From an uncultured Lachnospiraceae bacterium (GTDB lineage Bacteria; Bacillota; Clostridia; Lachnospirales; Lachnospiraceae), in NCBI GenBank assembly GCA_947628705.1, contig CANRAZ010000003.1, forward strand, positions 1 through 64,000: a stretch of 64,000 nt of DNA, given 5' to 3'. The notes below the pieces were generated by a model. The model had not been told where the DNA came from and did not search any database. It saw only the letters and a list, made by a program, of their open reading frames with translations. This document shows, in pieces, positions 38,401 through 47,006 of the stretch (within the stretch, counting starts at the first letter, position 1; each line of letters opens with the position of its first letter). Made by a program: the position numbers and the translations under genes.

Positions 38401-38981
38401 TACGGCGCAGGAGCCGAAAGAGGATAGATGTCAATAATTCCGCCGTGTACGGAAAAGCTGCCCGGTTCCTCTGTTTTAACCTGCTTCTCGTAACCGAGCT
38501 CAAGAAGCTTCTTTTCCGTCTGCTTAAGGTCGAGCATCTCCCCTTCGGCAATCCTGATAACCGAATTTTTAAACACCTCAAGCGGAAGCCTTCTGTCCAT
38601 GCCGCCGTCTATGCTGACAATTACGGTAGCCGGCTCTCCTTTAACAAGCCTTTCAATGACAGCCAGTCTTTCCTTTACAAGCCGGTTCCCCTGAATATCT
38701 GCCTGAAAGAAAATAAAATCCTTTGCAGGATAAAAGCAGACGTTAGGATCAAAAATCCTGTACTGCTCATAAAGCTGTCTTCCGTGGAGGTCGTTATAGG
38801 TAACAATAACCCTGTATTTAAAATCCTCGGAGACAGCCTGCATAAAATGACACTTCTGCACGTCGATGCAGCCCGTAATCTGCACAGGAGTTTTGTTTTT
38901 CTTAAGCGCATCACGGATTTCTTCGTACTCTCTGTATTCAGTTAAAGGTTCAGTAAAGGTTTTTAACATTCTTTGCTCCAA
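35421..38981 (-). CDS. mfd: Transcription-repair coupling factor
   Basis: RecG-like helicase motifs (CGDVGYGKTEIALRAAF, DEEQRFGVTHKEKIK), CarD-like RNAP-interaction domain, GGIIDIYP. Confidence 0.98.
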   Translation of the reverse strand: MEQRMLKTFTEPLTEYREYEEIRDALKKNKTPVQITGCIDVQKCHFMQAVSEDFKYRVIVTYNDLHGRQLYEQYRIFDPNVCFYPAKDFIFFQADIQGNRLVKERLAVIERLVKGEPATVIVSIDGGMDRRLPLEVFKNSVIRIAEGEMLDLKQTEKKLLELGYEKQVKTEEPGSFSVHGGIIDIYPLSAPAPYRVELWGDEVDTVRVFDAASQRSIERVEEISVFPAVENIFTDEEIDQGLKKIEKEAESLAEKLKKEFKTEEAARLVRTVKELRENIELMFYAVSLDSYVLSFAKKTVSFFDYFPQNETVFFVEEPARVFERGEAVETEYRESMSGRLEKGYIVPSQVDAVMSHKETYASLDGKRLATVSTLAAKNRFTPVSRYDITAKSVSSYQSDFPSLVKDIISYKKRGYRILLISPSKTRAARLAENLKEYELNAFYTENEERVVMPGEIMVISGQLKSGFEYPLIKLVLITESDIFGTLQEKKKKSAKPSGKKMLDFNQLEAGDYVIHENHGLGIYRGIFKIETDHIVKDYIKLEYAAGGILYVPVTALDMMQKYAGADSRKPKLNKLNSAEWKSTKSRVKASVNEVAEELVELYAKRQAVKGFAFSEDTLWQKEFEELFPYEETADQLKAIEETKADMQSEKIMDRLICGDVGYGKTEIALRAAFKAVQDSKQVAVLVPTTILAQQHYNTFVQRLKDFPVKVEMLSRFRSKSEQKAVLEKLAKGELDIVIGTHRLLSKDVKFKSLGLLVVDEEQRFGVTHKEKIKQMKNSVDVLTLSATPIPRTMHMSLVGIRDMSVLDEPPIDRLPIQTYIMEHNDELIREAIIRELARGGQVYYVSNRVVGIEDAAARVTALVPDARVAFAHGQMNERQLEKIMFSFINQEIDVLVSTTIIETGMDISNVNTIIIDDADRFGLAQLYQLRGRVGRSNRTAYAFLMYRKDKILSEEAEKRLSAIKEFTELGAGYKIAMKDLEIRGAGNLLGERQSGHMSAVGYDLYCKMLNEAVRKLKGDLPEEEEFETGVDLEVNAYIPSSYIKNEVLKLDMYKKISGIESREDLEDIQEELTDRFGDMPAPVETLLEVSYIRSLASKAYVTDLKQKGDRLELFMYPKAKISVAGLPGYISGFNGRCRLTNGKVPVFTYKLQSGKINAGALLSEISEILSGLAALAEEEKKGEKKT

Positions 38982-39000
38982 TTATTGCAACCGATAAACG

Positions 39001-39564
39001 TCAGTTTCCGTTAAAAAGATTCATTGCGGCATCCTCGCCCTCGCTTAAAATAACTGCGACGGCTCTCGCCGCTTCGGATATCCCTTTTTCTGCTTCCGCA
39101 GCCGTTTCTTTATCAAAACGGCTGAGAACCCAGTCTGCAAGGTCATAATGCTCCGGTTTTGCGCCGACGCCCACCCGGACTCTGGCAAACTCTTCGCTGC
39201 CGAGCATCGCAATTACGCTTTTCATTCCGTTATGTCCGCCTGCGCTGCCCTTTTTTCGTATCCGGATATGTCCCGGTTCAAGATATATGTCGTCGTATAC
39301 GATAATTATGTCTTCCGGCTTTATGCCGTAATACTTGGCCAGCGGAGCAACGCTTTCTCCGCTGTTGTTCATAAAGGTCTGAGGTTTTAAAAGAATAACC
39401 CTTTCTCCCATGATTATTCCTTTCCCTGTAAGTCCTTTATGCTCCTTATTTTTTATGCTTATGCTGAATTTATCGGCAAGCTCATCAAGAACCTCGAAGC
39501 CGGCATTATGTCTGGTCTTTTGATATCTGTCACCCGGATTTCCCAAGCCTGCTATTAGTTTCAT
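39001..39564 (-). CDS. pth: Peptidyl-tRNA hydrolase
   Basis: MKLIAGLGNPGDRYQKTRHNAGFEVLD, KPQTFMNNSGE, GSAGGHNGMKS. Confidence 0.97.
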   Translation of the reverse strand: MKLIAGLGNPGDRYQKTRHNAGFEVLDELADKFSISIKNKEHKGLTGKGIIMGERVILLKPQTFMNNSGESVAPLAKYYGIKPEDIIIVYDDIYLEPGHIRIRKKGSAGGHNGMKSVIAMLGSEEFARVRVGVGAKPEHYDLADWVLSRFDKETAAEAEKGISEAARAVAVILSEGEDAAMNLFNGN

Positions 39565-39567
39565 CCG

Positions 39568-42096
39568 TCAAACCTCATATACCTTTCTTGCGATGCTGCA
39601 GGTTTCAAGAGCATCCTTTGAATAAAAGTCTGCGCCGATTTCCCTCGCATATTCAGGAGTAAGCACCGCTCCGCCTACCACTACCTTGCAATTTAAGCCT
39701 GCTTCCCTGAGCTTTTCAACGGTTTCCTTCATGCTTGCCAGCGTTGTGGTCATAAGCGCGCTAAGCCCGACAAGCCTTACTCCGTTTTCAGAGGCAGCCT
39801 TTACAACCGTCTCAGGCGGAACATCTTTTCCAAGGTCGATTACGGTAAAGCCATAATTCTCCAAAAGCACCTTTACAATGTTTTTTCCAATATCGTGTAT
39901 GTCCCCTTTTACGGTCGCAAGCACGACCTTGCCTAAGGATGCGGCTGATTTGTTTTCCTTTGCAAGCGATTCTTTTATACATTCGCTTGCACCCTGCACG
40001 ACGGAAGCGGAAAGAATAAGCTGCGGAAGAAACAGAGTACCTGCCTCAAACCTGCTTCCTATGAAATCAAGCGCAGGAATCAGCACTGAATTTACAATGT
40101 CAAGCGCCTCTCCCTTTTTCAGGCAGCTTTTAGTCAGCGAGACGCCTTCATCTTTAATCCCCTTTGCAACGGCATGAAAAAGCGCGGCGCCGTCTTCACC
40201 GAAAGCCTCACGGGCCTTACTCACAAATTTTTCTTCGTCTATTGAACCGCCGCTCTTTGCAGACGCCGATGCAGATGTCCGGCTCCCTCCGTCCGCTGAA
40301 GCAGCCTTAGACGCCAAGGCGCCGGAATCACACGCCGCCCGCGCCCGTTTGCTTTCGGGAATGTAGTCGGCATAGGCGTTAATATACTCAACCGAATTCT
40401 TATCCTTATTTGTTAAAACCCTGAAGCTCCTTACCGCTCCCATTATTGACTCAACGTTCGGATTAACAATCGGGAGCGTCAATCCGTAACACAGCGCCAT
40501 TGTGAGGAAAGCGGTCGTCACCTGCTCCCTGAAAGGAAGCCCGAATGATATGTTTGAAACCCCAAGCACTGTTTTAGCGCCCAGCTCAAGCCTCACCCTC
40601 TGCATGGCTTCAAGAGTTGCCATTGCGGCTTCCTGCTCCGTGCTTACGGTCATCGTGAGACAGTCAATAAATATATCCTTCGGGTTTATCCCTGCTTTTA
40701 CGGCTCTCCTGAAAATTCTTTCGGCAATGGCGTATCTTGCGTTTGCCGTCTTACGTATGCCGGTTTTATCAAGAGTGAGACCGACAACAGCCGCTCCGTA
40801 CTTTGCAACAAGCGGAAGCACCCCATTCATAGAGCTTTCATCACCGTTTACCGAATTGACGATCGGTTTTCCGTTATATATGCGGAGCGCAGCTGCGATG
40901 ACCTCCGGATCAGACGAATCAATCTGAAGCGGTACATCAACAACGCTTTGAATTGCTTTTATCACCTTTACCATTACGGCTTTTTCATCTATGCCGGGAA
41001 CTCCCACGTTTACATCAAGAATTTCCGCTCCGGCCTCGACCTGAGAAATCGCCTGATTCAGGATGTAATCGATTTCACCGTTTTTTAAAGCCTCCTGAAA
41101 GCGTTTCTTTCCGGTTGGATTTATACGCTCGCCTATTACCCTCGGCATATCCAGATAAACCGTTTTACTTGCGGAGCAAACAGCGGTTTCAGGCTCCTTT
41201 CTCTGAATATATACCGAAGCCTCACCCTTTTTCTCAAGCTTTTTTCTGAAATCCGAAACGGCAAGAGCCACCTTCATGATGTACTCTGGCGTCGTTCCGC
41301 AGCAGCCCCCGACCAGCCTTACCCCGTAAGGGAGCACTTCTTTAATTGCATCTCCGAATTCATCAGGCAGAACGTCATATTTTCCTGTGAGCGGGTCAGG
41401 CAGACCTGCATTCGGTTTAAAAACAAGCGGAAGGGTACATGCTTCCGACAGCCTTTTAATAATAGGCGTAAGCGCCTTAGGCCCCAAGGAACAGTTCAGA
41501 CCGATAGCGTTTGCGCCAAGTCCTGCAAGAGTCACCGCCATGCTTTCCGCAGAAGTTCCTGTAAAGGTTCTTCCGTTTTCCTCAAACGACATGGTAACGA
41601 TAACCGGCTTATCGGAATTTTCCTTTGCCGCCAGCACCGCAGCCTTTGTCTCATACAGGTCAGTCATGGTTTCTATCACGATTATATCCGCCGCCGAACC
41701 TGCTCTTACCTCTTCTGCAAAAATATCGTAGGCTTCTTCAAAAGACAAGTCGCCTAAAGGCTCAAGAAGCGCCCCGATTGGTCCTATGTCAAGAGCCACA
41801 TACTCGGCGCCGCTCTTCTTCGCATTGGTAATCGCTGCTTTAATGAGAGTTTCCGGAGTTTCGCCCGTCCTTGCCATTTTTTTACGGTTCGCTCCAAAGG
41901 TGTTGGCGTAAACGATATCTGCGCCTGCGGCGACATAGCCTGCATGTATTCTTGTAATAAGCTCGGGATTCGTGAGATTGAGCAGCTCGGGAATACCGCC
42001 TGCTTCCATTCCAAGAGCCTGAAGCTGGGTTCCCATTCCTCCGTCCATCACAAGTATGTCTTTCTTAAGTCTTTTCAAAAATTTCTCGGTTTTCAT
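39568..42096 (-). CDS. metH: B12-dependent methionine synthase (homocysteine, pterin and B12 domains, no activation domain)
   Basis: VMDGGMGTQLQ, GGCCGTTPEYI, pterin-binding ERINPTGKKRF, B12 motif GDIHDIGKNIV. Start taken as ATG 42096; upstream GTG starts are possible. Confidence 0.93.
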   Translation of the reverse strand: MKTEKFLKRLKKDILVMDGGMGTQLQALGMEAGGIPELLNLTNPELITRIHAGYVAAGADIVYANTFGANRKKMARTGETPETLIKAAITNAKKSGAEYVALDIGPIGALLEPLGDLSFEEAYDIFAEEVRAGSAADIIVIETMTDLYETKAAVLAAKENSDKPVIVTMSFEENGRTFTGTSAESMAVTLAGLGANAIGLNCSLGPKALTPIIKRLSEACTLPLVFKPNAGLPDPLTGKYDVLPDEFGDAIKEVLPYGVRLVGGCCGTTPEYIMKVALAVSDFRKKLEKKGEASVYIQRKEPETAVCSASKTVYLDMPRVIGERINPTGKKRFQEALKNGEIDYILNQAISQVEAGAEILDVNVGVPGIDEKAVMVKVIKAIQSVVDVPLQIDSSDPEVIAAALRIYNGKPIVNSVNGDESSMNGVLPLVAKYGAAVVGLTLDKTGIRKTANARYAIAERIFRRAVKAGINPKDIFIDCLTMTVSTEQEAAMATLEAMQRVRLELGAKTVLGVSNISFGLPFREQVTTAFLTMALCYGLTLPIVNPNVESIMGAVRSFRVLTNKDKNSVEYINAYADYIPESKRARAACDSGALASKAASADGGSRTSASASAKSGGSIDEEKFVSKAREAFGEDGAALFHAVAKGIKDEGVSLTKSCLKKGEALDIVNSVLIPALDFIGSRFEAGTLFLPQLILSASVVQGASECIKESLAKENKSAASLGKVVLATVKGDIHDIGKNIVKVLLENYGFTVIDLGKDVPPETVVKAASENGVRLVGLSALMTTTLASMKETVEKLREAGLNCKVVVGGAVLTPEYAREIGADFYSKDALETCSIARKVYEV

Positions 42097-42142
42097 AGCT
42101 CCTGCCTTGGTGTTTTTTCCTTTGGAGCCTGCCGTTTTATTT

Positions 42143-42889
42143 TCACTCACCCGATTCACCTGTCTTTCGTTTCCCCGCAGCCATGCCGCATTTACCGTAC
42201 GCCTTGCATCTGCTGCATATCTTTTCATCTCCGCAGCCTCCCTTTTCGGATATAAACGTCTGAAATTCTCCGTTTGAAAGAGAAGCCAGATCCTTATAGG
42301 ACGCAAGCGGTTTAAGTCCGAAAACTGCCGTAACTGTTTTTATCGGTGCAAGCATTCCCCCCTCTGTAAGGCTTACTCCGCACCTTTTTCCTGCCTCTAA
42401 AACATTCAGAAGCTCTCCCTGAATCTCAAGAGGCAAATCTCCGTAGCCCGGAGAAAATCTCCATGTCTGAACGTAGTCAGGAAGCTTTTCCCTGACATAA
42501 CGCTGGACATCGTCGCAGACCTGGTCTATCGCAACGCCTGCACAGGCGTCATAAACCAAAGCCAAAGGCATATTTGTTATTTGAAGCGCCCTTATTCTTG
42601 TGTCGATGTAGCCTGAAAGGGTCGCACACATAAGAACCGCCTTTTCACAGCCGTCAAGATGCCTTGCAATGTCATTTCCTTTTAGGATAAGGCTGCATTC
42701 GTCAAAGCCTATTCCCTCAGGCTTTTTTACTATATCATAAATTCCGCAGACATATCCGACCTTACTGTCCTTCTTAAGAAGCCCTTCAGCCTCGTCTATA
42801 AGATTAGACATGACGTCATTCATCTCTCCGTCCTTGATTCCAAGATACCTTGCCGCTGTGCTTCTGTCAATATCCCTGACCTCTATCAT
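42143..42889 (-). CDS. Stand-alone methionine synthase activation-domain protein
   Basis: RFSPGYGDLPLEIQ and SLTEGGMLAPIKTVTAVFGL motifs; start MIEVRDIDR at 42889; followed by metH. Confidence 0.88.
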   Translation of the reverse strand: MIEVRDIDRSTAARYLGIKDGEMNDVMSNLIDEAEGLLKKDSKVGYVCGIYDIVKKPEGIGFDECSLILKGNDIARHLDGCEKAVLMCATLSGYIDTRIRALQITNMPLALVYDACAGVAIDQVCDDVQRYVREKLPDYVQTWRFSPGYGDLPLEIQGELLNVLEAGKRCGVSLTEGGMLAPIKTVTAVFGLKPLASYKDLASLSNGEFQTFISEKGGCGDEKICSRCKAYGKCGMAAGKRKTGESGE

Positions 42890-43214
42890 AGTAAAGTTTT
42901 CCTCCACGCCAAACAACCGATCATAACAGACCGGCCAGCTAATTGTAGCATACTTTGAAAAAACAGTAAACCTTTTTGTTTGCGGCGACAGGTTAAAGTT
43001 TGGCAGGATTGCGGTTTGTTTAAACAAAGGTTTTGCTGCGGTTTTGCAAATGCTTCCGGAAATTTTGCAGGCGGCGTCAGGCAAAGACGTATTTATTAAC
43101 TTGTAAAACAGTGAAAATATGTTAGAATGTTCTTGGGGCGGCCGGGTAAAGTTAGTTAAAAAAACGTGAACGAACCGGAAAAACAATCGTTAAATCAGGA
43201 GTTAAAATGCAGTT

Positions 43215-43835
43215 ATGAGTTATCAGGGTGATTTTATGGGATTGCAGGATGTCAGCGCTTTCGGCACCAAACTAACCTTGAAAAACATTATTGAACGCTG
43301 GGATTATGAAATCCATATTATGGATTCCAAGAGAATCGGGCTTGACAACCAGAAAAAGATTAAATGGAACAATATCACAGGTAATATTGCGACCTGTGTC
43401 GCATTGTGCGTGCTTTTTTCCGCTTTTTTGCATGAAGCAATCTACCCGAGGAACGCATTCCTGCAGGTTTCCTGCCTCTGTCTCTCCTTTATCTCAGGAT
43501 CGGCCGCCATACACAGATTTATAAAATCCCTCGCCTGTATTTTGGAATATAACATTTTCATTGAAAGAAAATGTTTTCTCCGGTATATAACATCCCAGAA
43601 TTTACTTACATACTACAGAGCTTATGATTATTACACGCAGGTAATAATTGACCTTGAAAAAAGAAGCAGGGTCTACAGGAATATGCTTAAGAAGCTTAAC
43701 AACAACGAACAGCTTAGCGAACAGGAAATCGACAGGATAGAAAACATCAAGGATACCGATTATCATTACACGCTAAAAACGTTTCACGAACACAAAATCT
43801 ACTTAAGCGACATATTCACCTATCTGGGCAAATGA
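43215..43835 (+). CDS. Uncharacterised two-TM protein with charged C-terminus
   Basis: Two hydrophobic stretches near residues 53-100; cytoplasmic charged tail. Confidence 0.65.
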   Translation: MSYQGDFMGLQDVSAFGTKLTLKNIIERWDYEIHIMDSKRIGLDNQKKIKWNNITGNIATCVALCVLFSAFLHEAIYPRNAFLQVSCLCLSFISGSAAIHRFIKSLACILEYNIFIERKCFLRYITSQNLLTYYRAYDYYTQVIIDLEKRSRVYRNMLKKLNNNEQLSEQEIDRIENIKDTDYHYTLKTFHEHKIYLSDIFTYLGK

Positions 43836-43836
43836 A

Positions 43837-44682
43837 CTACCGCACAAACTCATCTTTTAATTTATAGACTATTCCCGTTCTAAGCTTTCCGGTCTGTTCG
43901 GTGACGCCTAAATAAGTCAGGATAAGAAGCGCTGTCTGCGCCGTTTCTCTGTCAATCCTAGCAAGCCTTGAAAAGCTCAGGGAATTAAATTCGCGCCCCA
44001 TTTTCTTAAATTCATCGGGGATAAAGAGCAAATAATCCTCAGGAACGCACAAATTCACCTCGGCGATAAGCTCCGTCGGTATCCCGTCAGCTCTTGTCGC
44101 CCTTATTTTTTTATGTTCTCCAAAGCCGTCTAAATATTTATACTCGTCCGAAACAAAATACATTATGCAGAAATTAAGATTTTTGTGCAGTATATAATCT
44201 TTAACTCCGTACAGTTCACGGAAAATACCGTAGCCTCTGTCTGTCTTGGGAGATTTTCTGCCTTTACTTATTTCCCCTGTCGCAGGGTCAATCCAGCTTA
44301 TAGTACGCCTGTAACGTACCGGATATACCATACAGACCTTATGCTCCGGAAGCAATGCTTCCAGTTTTCTTCTCTGCGTGTAAAAATTCCTTGTCTGAAC
44401 TTCAAAAATACCGTCCGGCGTCATTGCGTCAGCCACAAAACCGTTGACTCTTACCTCTTGGTACTGTTCGTCGGCGAAATAGTTTTTTAACGCCGCGTGT
44501 ATGGTTTTTTCTGCAAGAGTGCCTATGCCTCCCGATTTTTCGCGATATTTATTAAAGCGGTCAAGCGCAAGCCTGACCGCTTCCGTAAAACGTTCTTTTT
44601 CATCGTCCATTACCGCATACTGATTTAAAAATGAATTATCATTAATCAAGGCTGTAATACTCCCCAAAGGTCTCCTGTGCAA
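43837..44682 (-). CDS. Uncharacterised protein with PD-(D/E)XK-like motif and C-terminal winged-helix-like segment
   Basis: GTLAEKTIHAALKNYF...VNGFVADAMTPDGIFEVQTRNF; C-terminal ARIDRETAQTALLILTYLGVTEQ. True start probably inside the overlap with CapA (TTG near 44654) rather than 44682. Confidence 0.65.
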   Translation of the reverse strand: MHRRPLGSITALINDNSFLNQYAVMDDEKERFTEAVRLALDRFNKYREKSGGIGTLAEKTIHAALKNYFADEQYQEVRVNGFVADAMTPDGIFEVQTRNFYTQRRKLEALLPEHKVCMVYPVRYRRTISWIDPATGEISKGRKSPKTDRGYGIFRELYGVKDYILHKNLNFCIMYFVSDEYKYLDGFGEHKKIRATRADGIPTELIAEVNLCVPEDYLLFIPDEFKKMGREFNSLSFSRLARIDRETAQTALLILTYLGVTEQTGKLRTGIVYKLKDEFVR

Positions 44683-46423
44683 GAGCCGTGAGCTTATCCA
44701 CGGTTACGGTTATTCCTTTACGGTTCAGAAGCCCGTGCTTCTTTGCAAGATCCGCCGTATAGTCCTTCAAAGCATAGGTGGTTTCAACCACTGTCGAACC
44801 CGACCAGCCGGGATATATATAGTGAGTCACAAGAGGAATCGCTTTTATGCTTTCCTCATCAATATGCACTCCGGTCTCGTCAGAAACGATAGTAAGCTTT
44901 GCCATTCCGCCAAGAACCCTCTCAAGCTGATCCTGCGTCGAGGTAAAGTTTCCAAGCGAATAATAGCACAGCGCCTTGTTTCCGTTATCCGCCGTCACCC
45001 ATTCCACAGGCTCAATAACATGAGGGTGGGTACCGATAATAAGATCCGCTCCTGCCTCAGTCATCTGCTGTGCAAAGCTGCTCTGCTGTTTGGTGTAATC
45101 CATTACGTACTCTGTTCCCCAGTGCGGAAATACAATTGTAAAATCAGCAAGCTCCTCAGCCTTTTTGATATCCTCAAGCACTCTTGGATTAATGGTATTC
45201 AAGTCAATCACACGGCTGTCAGGATCCCATGCGCAAAGCATATTAAGATGACCGTCCGCATTTTTGCTGAGAGTTTCCCAGTTGTGGTTGTAGGTATAAT
45301 TAAGCATTGCAAACTTAACGCCCTTTACCTCCATTATCGGAATTTCCGACTGTTCCTCTGCATTTTCGTAGATTCCGAGCATAAGGGTCTCAGGATGCTT
45401 GGTTTTCCAAAAGCTGACGCAGTTAAGAAGTCCGTCAAGCCCCATGTCAAGAGCATGGTTTGACGCATGAAGGACGACATTGAAGCCTGCTGCCACGACC
45501 TCGTCGCCTATTGCTGTAGGAGAATTAAAGCTTGGATATGAGCTGAGTCCCTTGTCGTCGCCGCCGAAAATCGTCTCCTGATTAATGACTTTAATGTCTA
45601 TGCCTTCGAGATACGGCTTTATGTTTGCAAACAGGCACGAATAATCAAAGGTTCCGTCGCTCTGCCGTCCTGCCTGATAAACTCCGGTGTGAACCAAATC
45701 ATCACCGACGGCAACTAAAGAAATTTCCTTGACCTCCGGCGTCGGCGTCGGGCTTGGGGCAGACGTCGCCGAAGGCTGTCCTCCCTGCTCCTCTCCTGCT
45801 CCTTTGGTAACGGTCAGCTGTGACGAAGGAGTGCTTCCGTTTGCGGATTTATCGCCGTTTGCCGGTGATTTTATCCCCTTGGCAATGCTCCAGAGAATGC
45901 CCGCAAAAACAAGTAAGGCTATGAGACATATGCAGACTGTCATCACAACCTGCTGACGTTTTCTGTTTCTCGCCTTAAGCTTGTTATATTCGTCCCACTT
46001 ACGTTCTTCCATTGTCATCTGTGAACGTCTTTTTGTACCTGTGCCTGCGCCTGACTTGTTTGCCGGTCTTTTTGAGCCCGAGCCGTTCCTGTCTGCCGGT
46101 CTTCTTGAGCCCGAACCTGCACCTGCACCGGTTCTGCTTGCTGATTTGCCTGAAGCGGAGCCGTTCCTTACGGAGCTTCTTCTTGCTTCAGATCTATCTG
46201 AAACGTTTCCGGAAGCCGGTCTTCTCTGGCTCAAACCGCCGCTCGCCGAACGTCTTATCTGTTCCGAAGACGGACTGTCAGACGGTCTCCTTTGATTCGA
46301 ACCGCTTCCCGAAGCCGTCCTTCTCTGACCTGAGCTTGAACCGCTTCCGTTTGCAGGCCTTCTCCGACCTGCATCAGATCCGTCAGCAGGTCTTCTTCCT
46401 TTGTTTCTATCATCACCGTACAT
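44642..46423 (-). CDS. CapA-family (PGA_cap metallophosphatase-like) protein with long Arg/Ser-rich cytoplasmic tail
   Basis: LVAVGDDLVHTGVY, NQETIFGG, ASNHALDMG, FPHWGTEYV, GTHPHVIEPVEW; one TM after a low-complexity N-terminus. Confidence 0.9.
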   Translation of the reverse strand: MYGDDRNKGRRPADGSDAGRRRPANGSGSSSGQRRTASGSGSNQRRPSDSPSSEQIRRSASGGLSQRRPASGNVSDRSEARRSSVRNGSASGKSASRTGAGAGSGSRRPADRNGSGSKRPANKSGAGTGTKRRSQMTMEERKWDEYNKLKARNRKRQQVVMTVCICLIALLVFAGILWSIAKGIKSPANGDKSANGSTPSSQLTVTKGAGEEQGGQPSATSAPSPTPTPEVKEISLVAVGDDLVHTGVYQAGRQSDGTFDYSCLFANIKPYLEGIDIKVINQETIFGGDDKGLSSYPSFNSPTAIGDEVVAAGFNVVLHASNHALDMGLDGLLNCVSFWKTKHPETLMLGIYENAEEQSEIPIMEVKGVKFAMLNYTYNHNWETLSKNADGHLNMLCAWDPDSRVIDLNTINPRVLEDIKKAEELADFTIVFPHWGTEYVMDYTKQQSSFAQQMTEAGADLIIGTHPHVIEPVEWVTADNGNKALCYYSLGNFTSTQDQLERVLGGMAKLTIVSDETGVHIDEESIKAIPLVTHYIYPGWSGSTVVETTYALKDYTADLAKKHGLLNRKGITVTVDKLTALAQETFGEYYSLD

Positions 46424-46435
46424 GCGCTTTCCTCC

Positions 46436-46900
46436 TTAAACAATAATGTCTGTTGTAAAGCGAATTACTTTTTTTAAATCCGACACGGGAACTTCAACCT
46501 GATATCCTATCTTCCCGGCAGAAAATATAACCGTTTCAAATCGGTTCACGCTTTCATCAAAAACAGTAGTGAAAAATTTTTTCATGCCTATCGGGGAGCA
46601 GCCTCCGTGAACATAGCCCGTAAGCGGAAGGAGATCCTTCTGTTTTATCATCTCAACAGACTTTTCTCCTGCTGCCTTTGCCGCTTTTTTCAAATCCAGC
46701 TCCCTGCACACCGGAATAACAAAAACATAATTTTTTCCGCTTTTTCCCACTGTTACAAGCGTTTTAAAAACCTGCTCGGGGTTTTGACCCAGCAGCGCGG
46801 CGACCTCCGTTCCCACGGTGCAGCCCGTTTCCGAGTAATCGTAGGGAGTGTAACTGACCTTTTTAGCATCAAGCGTTCTCATTACATTTGTTTTTTCCAT
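46436..46900 (-). CDS. ybaK: Cys-tRNA(Pro)/Cys-tRNA(Cys) deacylase, YbaK/EbsC family
   Basis: MEKTNVMRTLDAKKVSYTPYDY, VHGGCSPIGMKK. Confidence 0.92.
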   Translation of the reverse strand: MEKTNVMRTLDAKKVSYTPYDYSETGCTVGTEVAALLGQNPEQVFKTLVTVGKSGKNYVFVIPVCRELDLKKAAKAAGEKSVEMIKQKDLLPLTGYVHGGCSPIGMKKFFTTVFDESVNRFETVIFSAGKIGYQVEVPVSDLKKVIRFTTDIIV

Positions 46901-47006
46901 ATTATCTCCAGAAAAGATATGCCCCCTATACCGGCCGCAGCAGCTCAGATTCTGCCAAGGCCTTCAATTTTCCGCTTAAGCCAGTCTGTATTCCTTCTGC
47001 GCTTGC

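Noticed and set aside
37914-38945. 343-aa plus-strand ORF
   Set aside because: Antisense to mfd with shadow-ORF composition; mfd is certain.
42890-43190. Possible SAM or cobalamin riboswitch upstream of the methionine synthase genes
   Set aside because: A promoter-like TTTACT-N17-TACAAT lies close to the start, leaving a short 5'UTR; no riboswitch core was recognised.
45981-46446. Two overlapping plus-strand ORFs rich in Leu/Pro/Glu repeats
   Set aside because: Mirror image of the Arg/Ser-rich repeat tail of the CapA-like gene.
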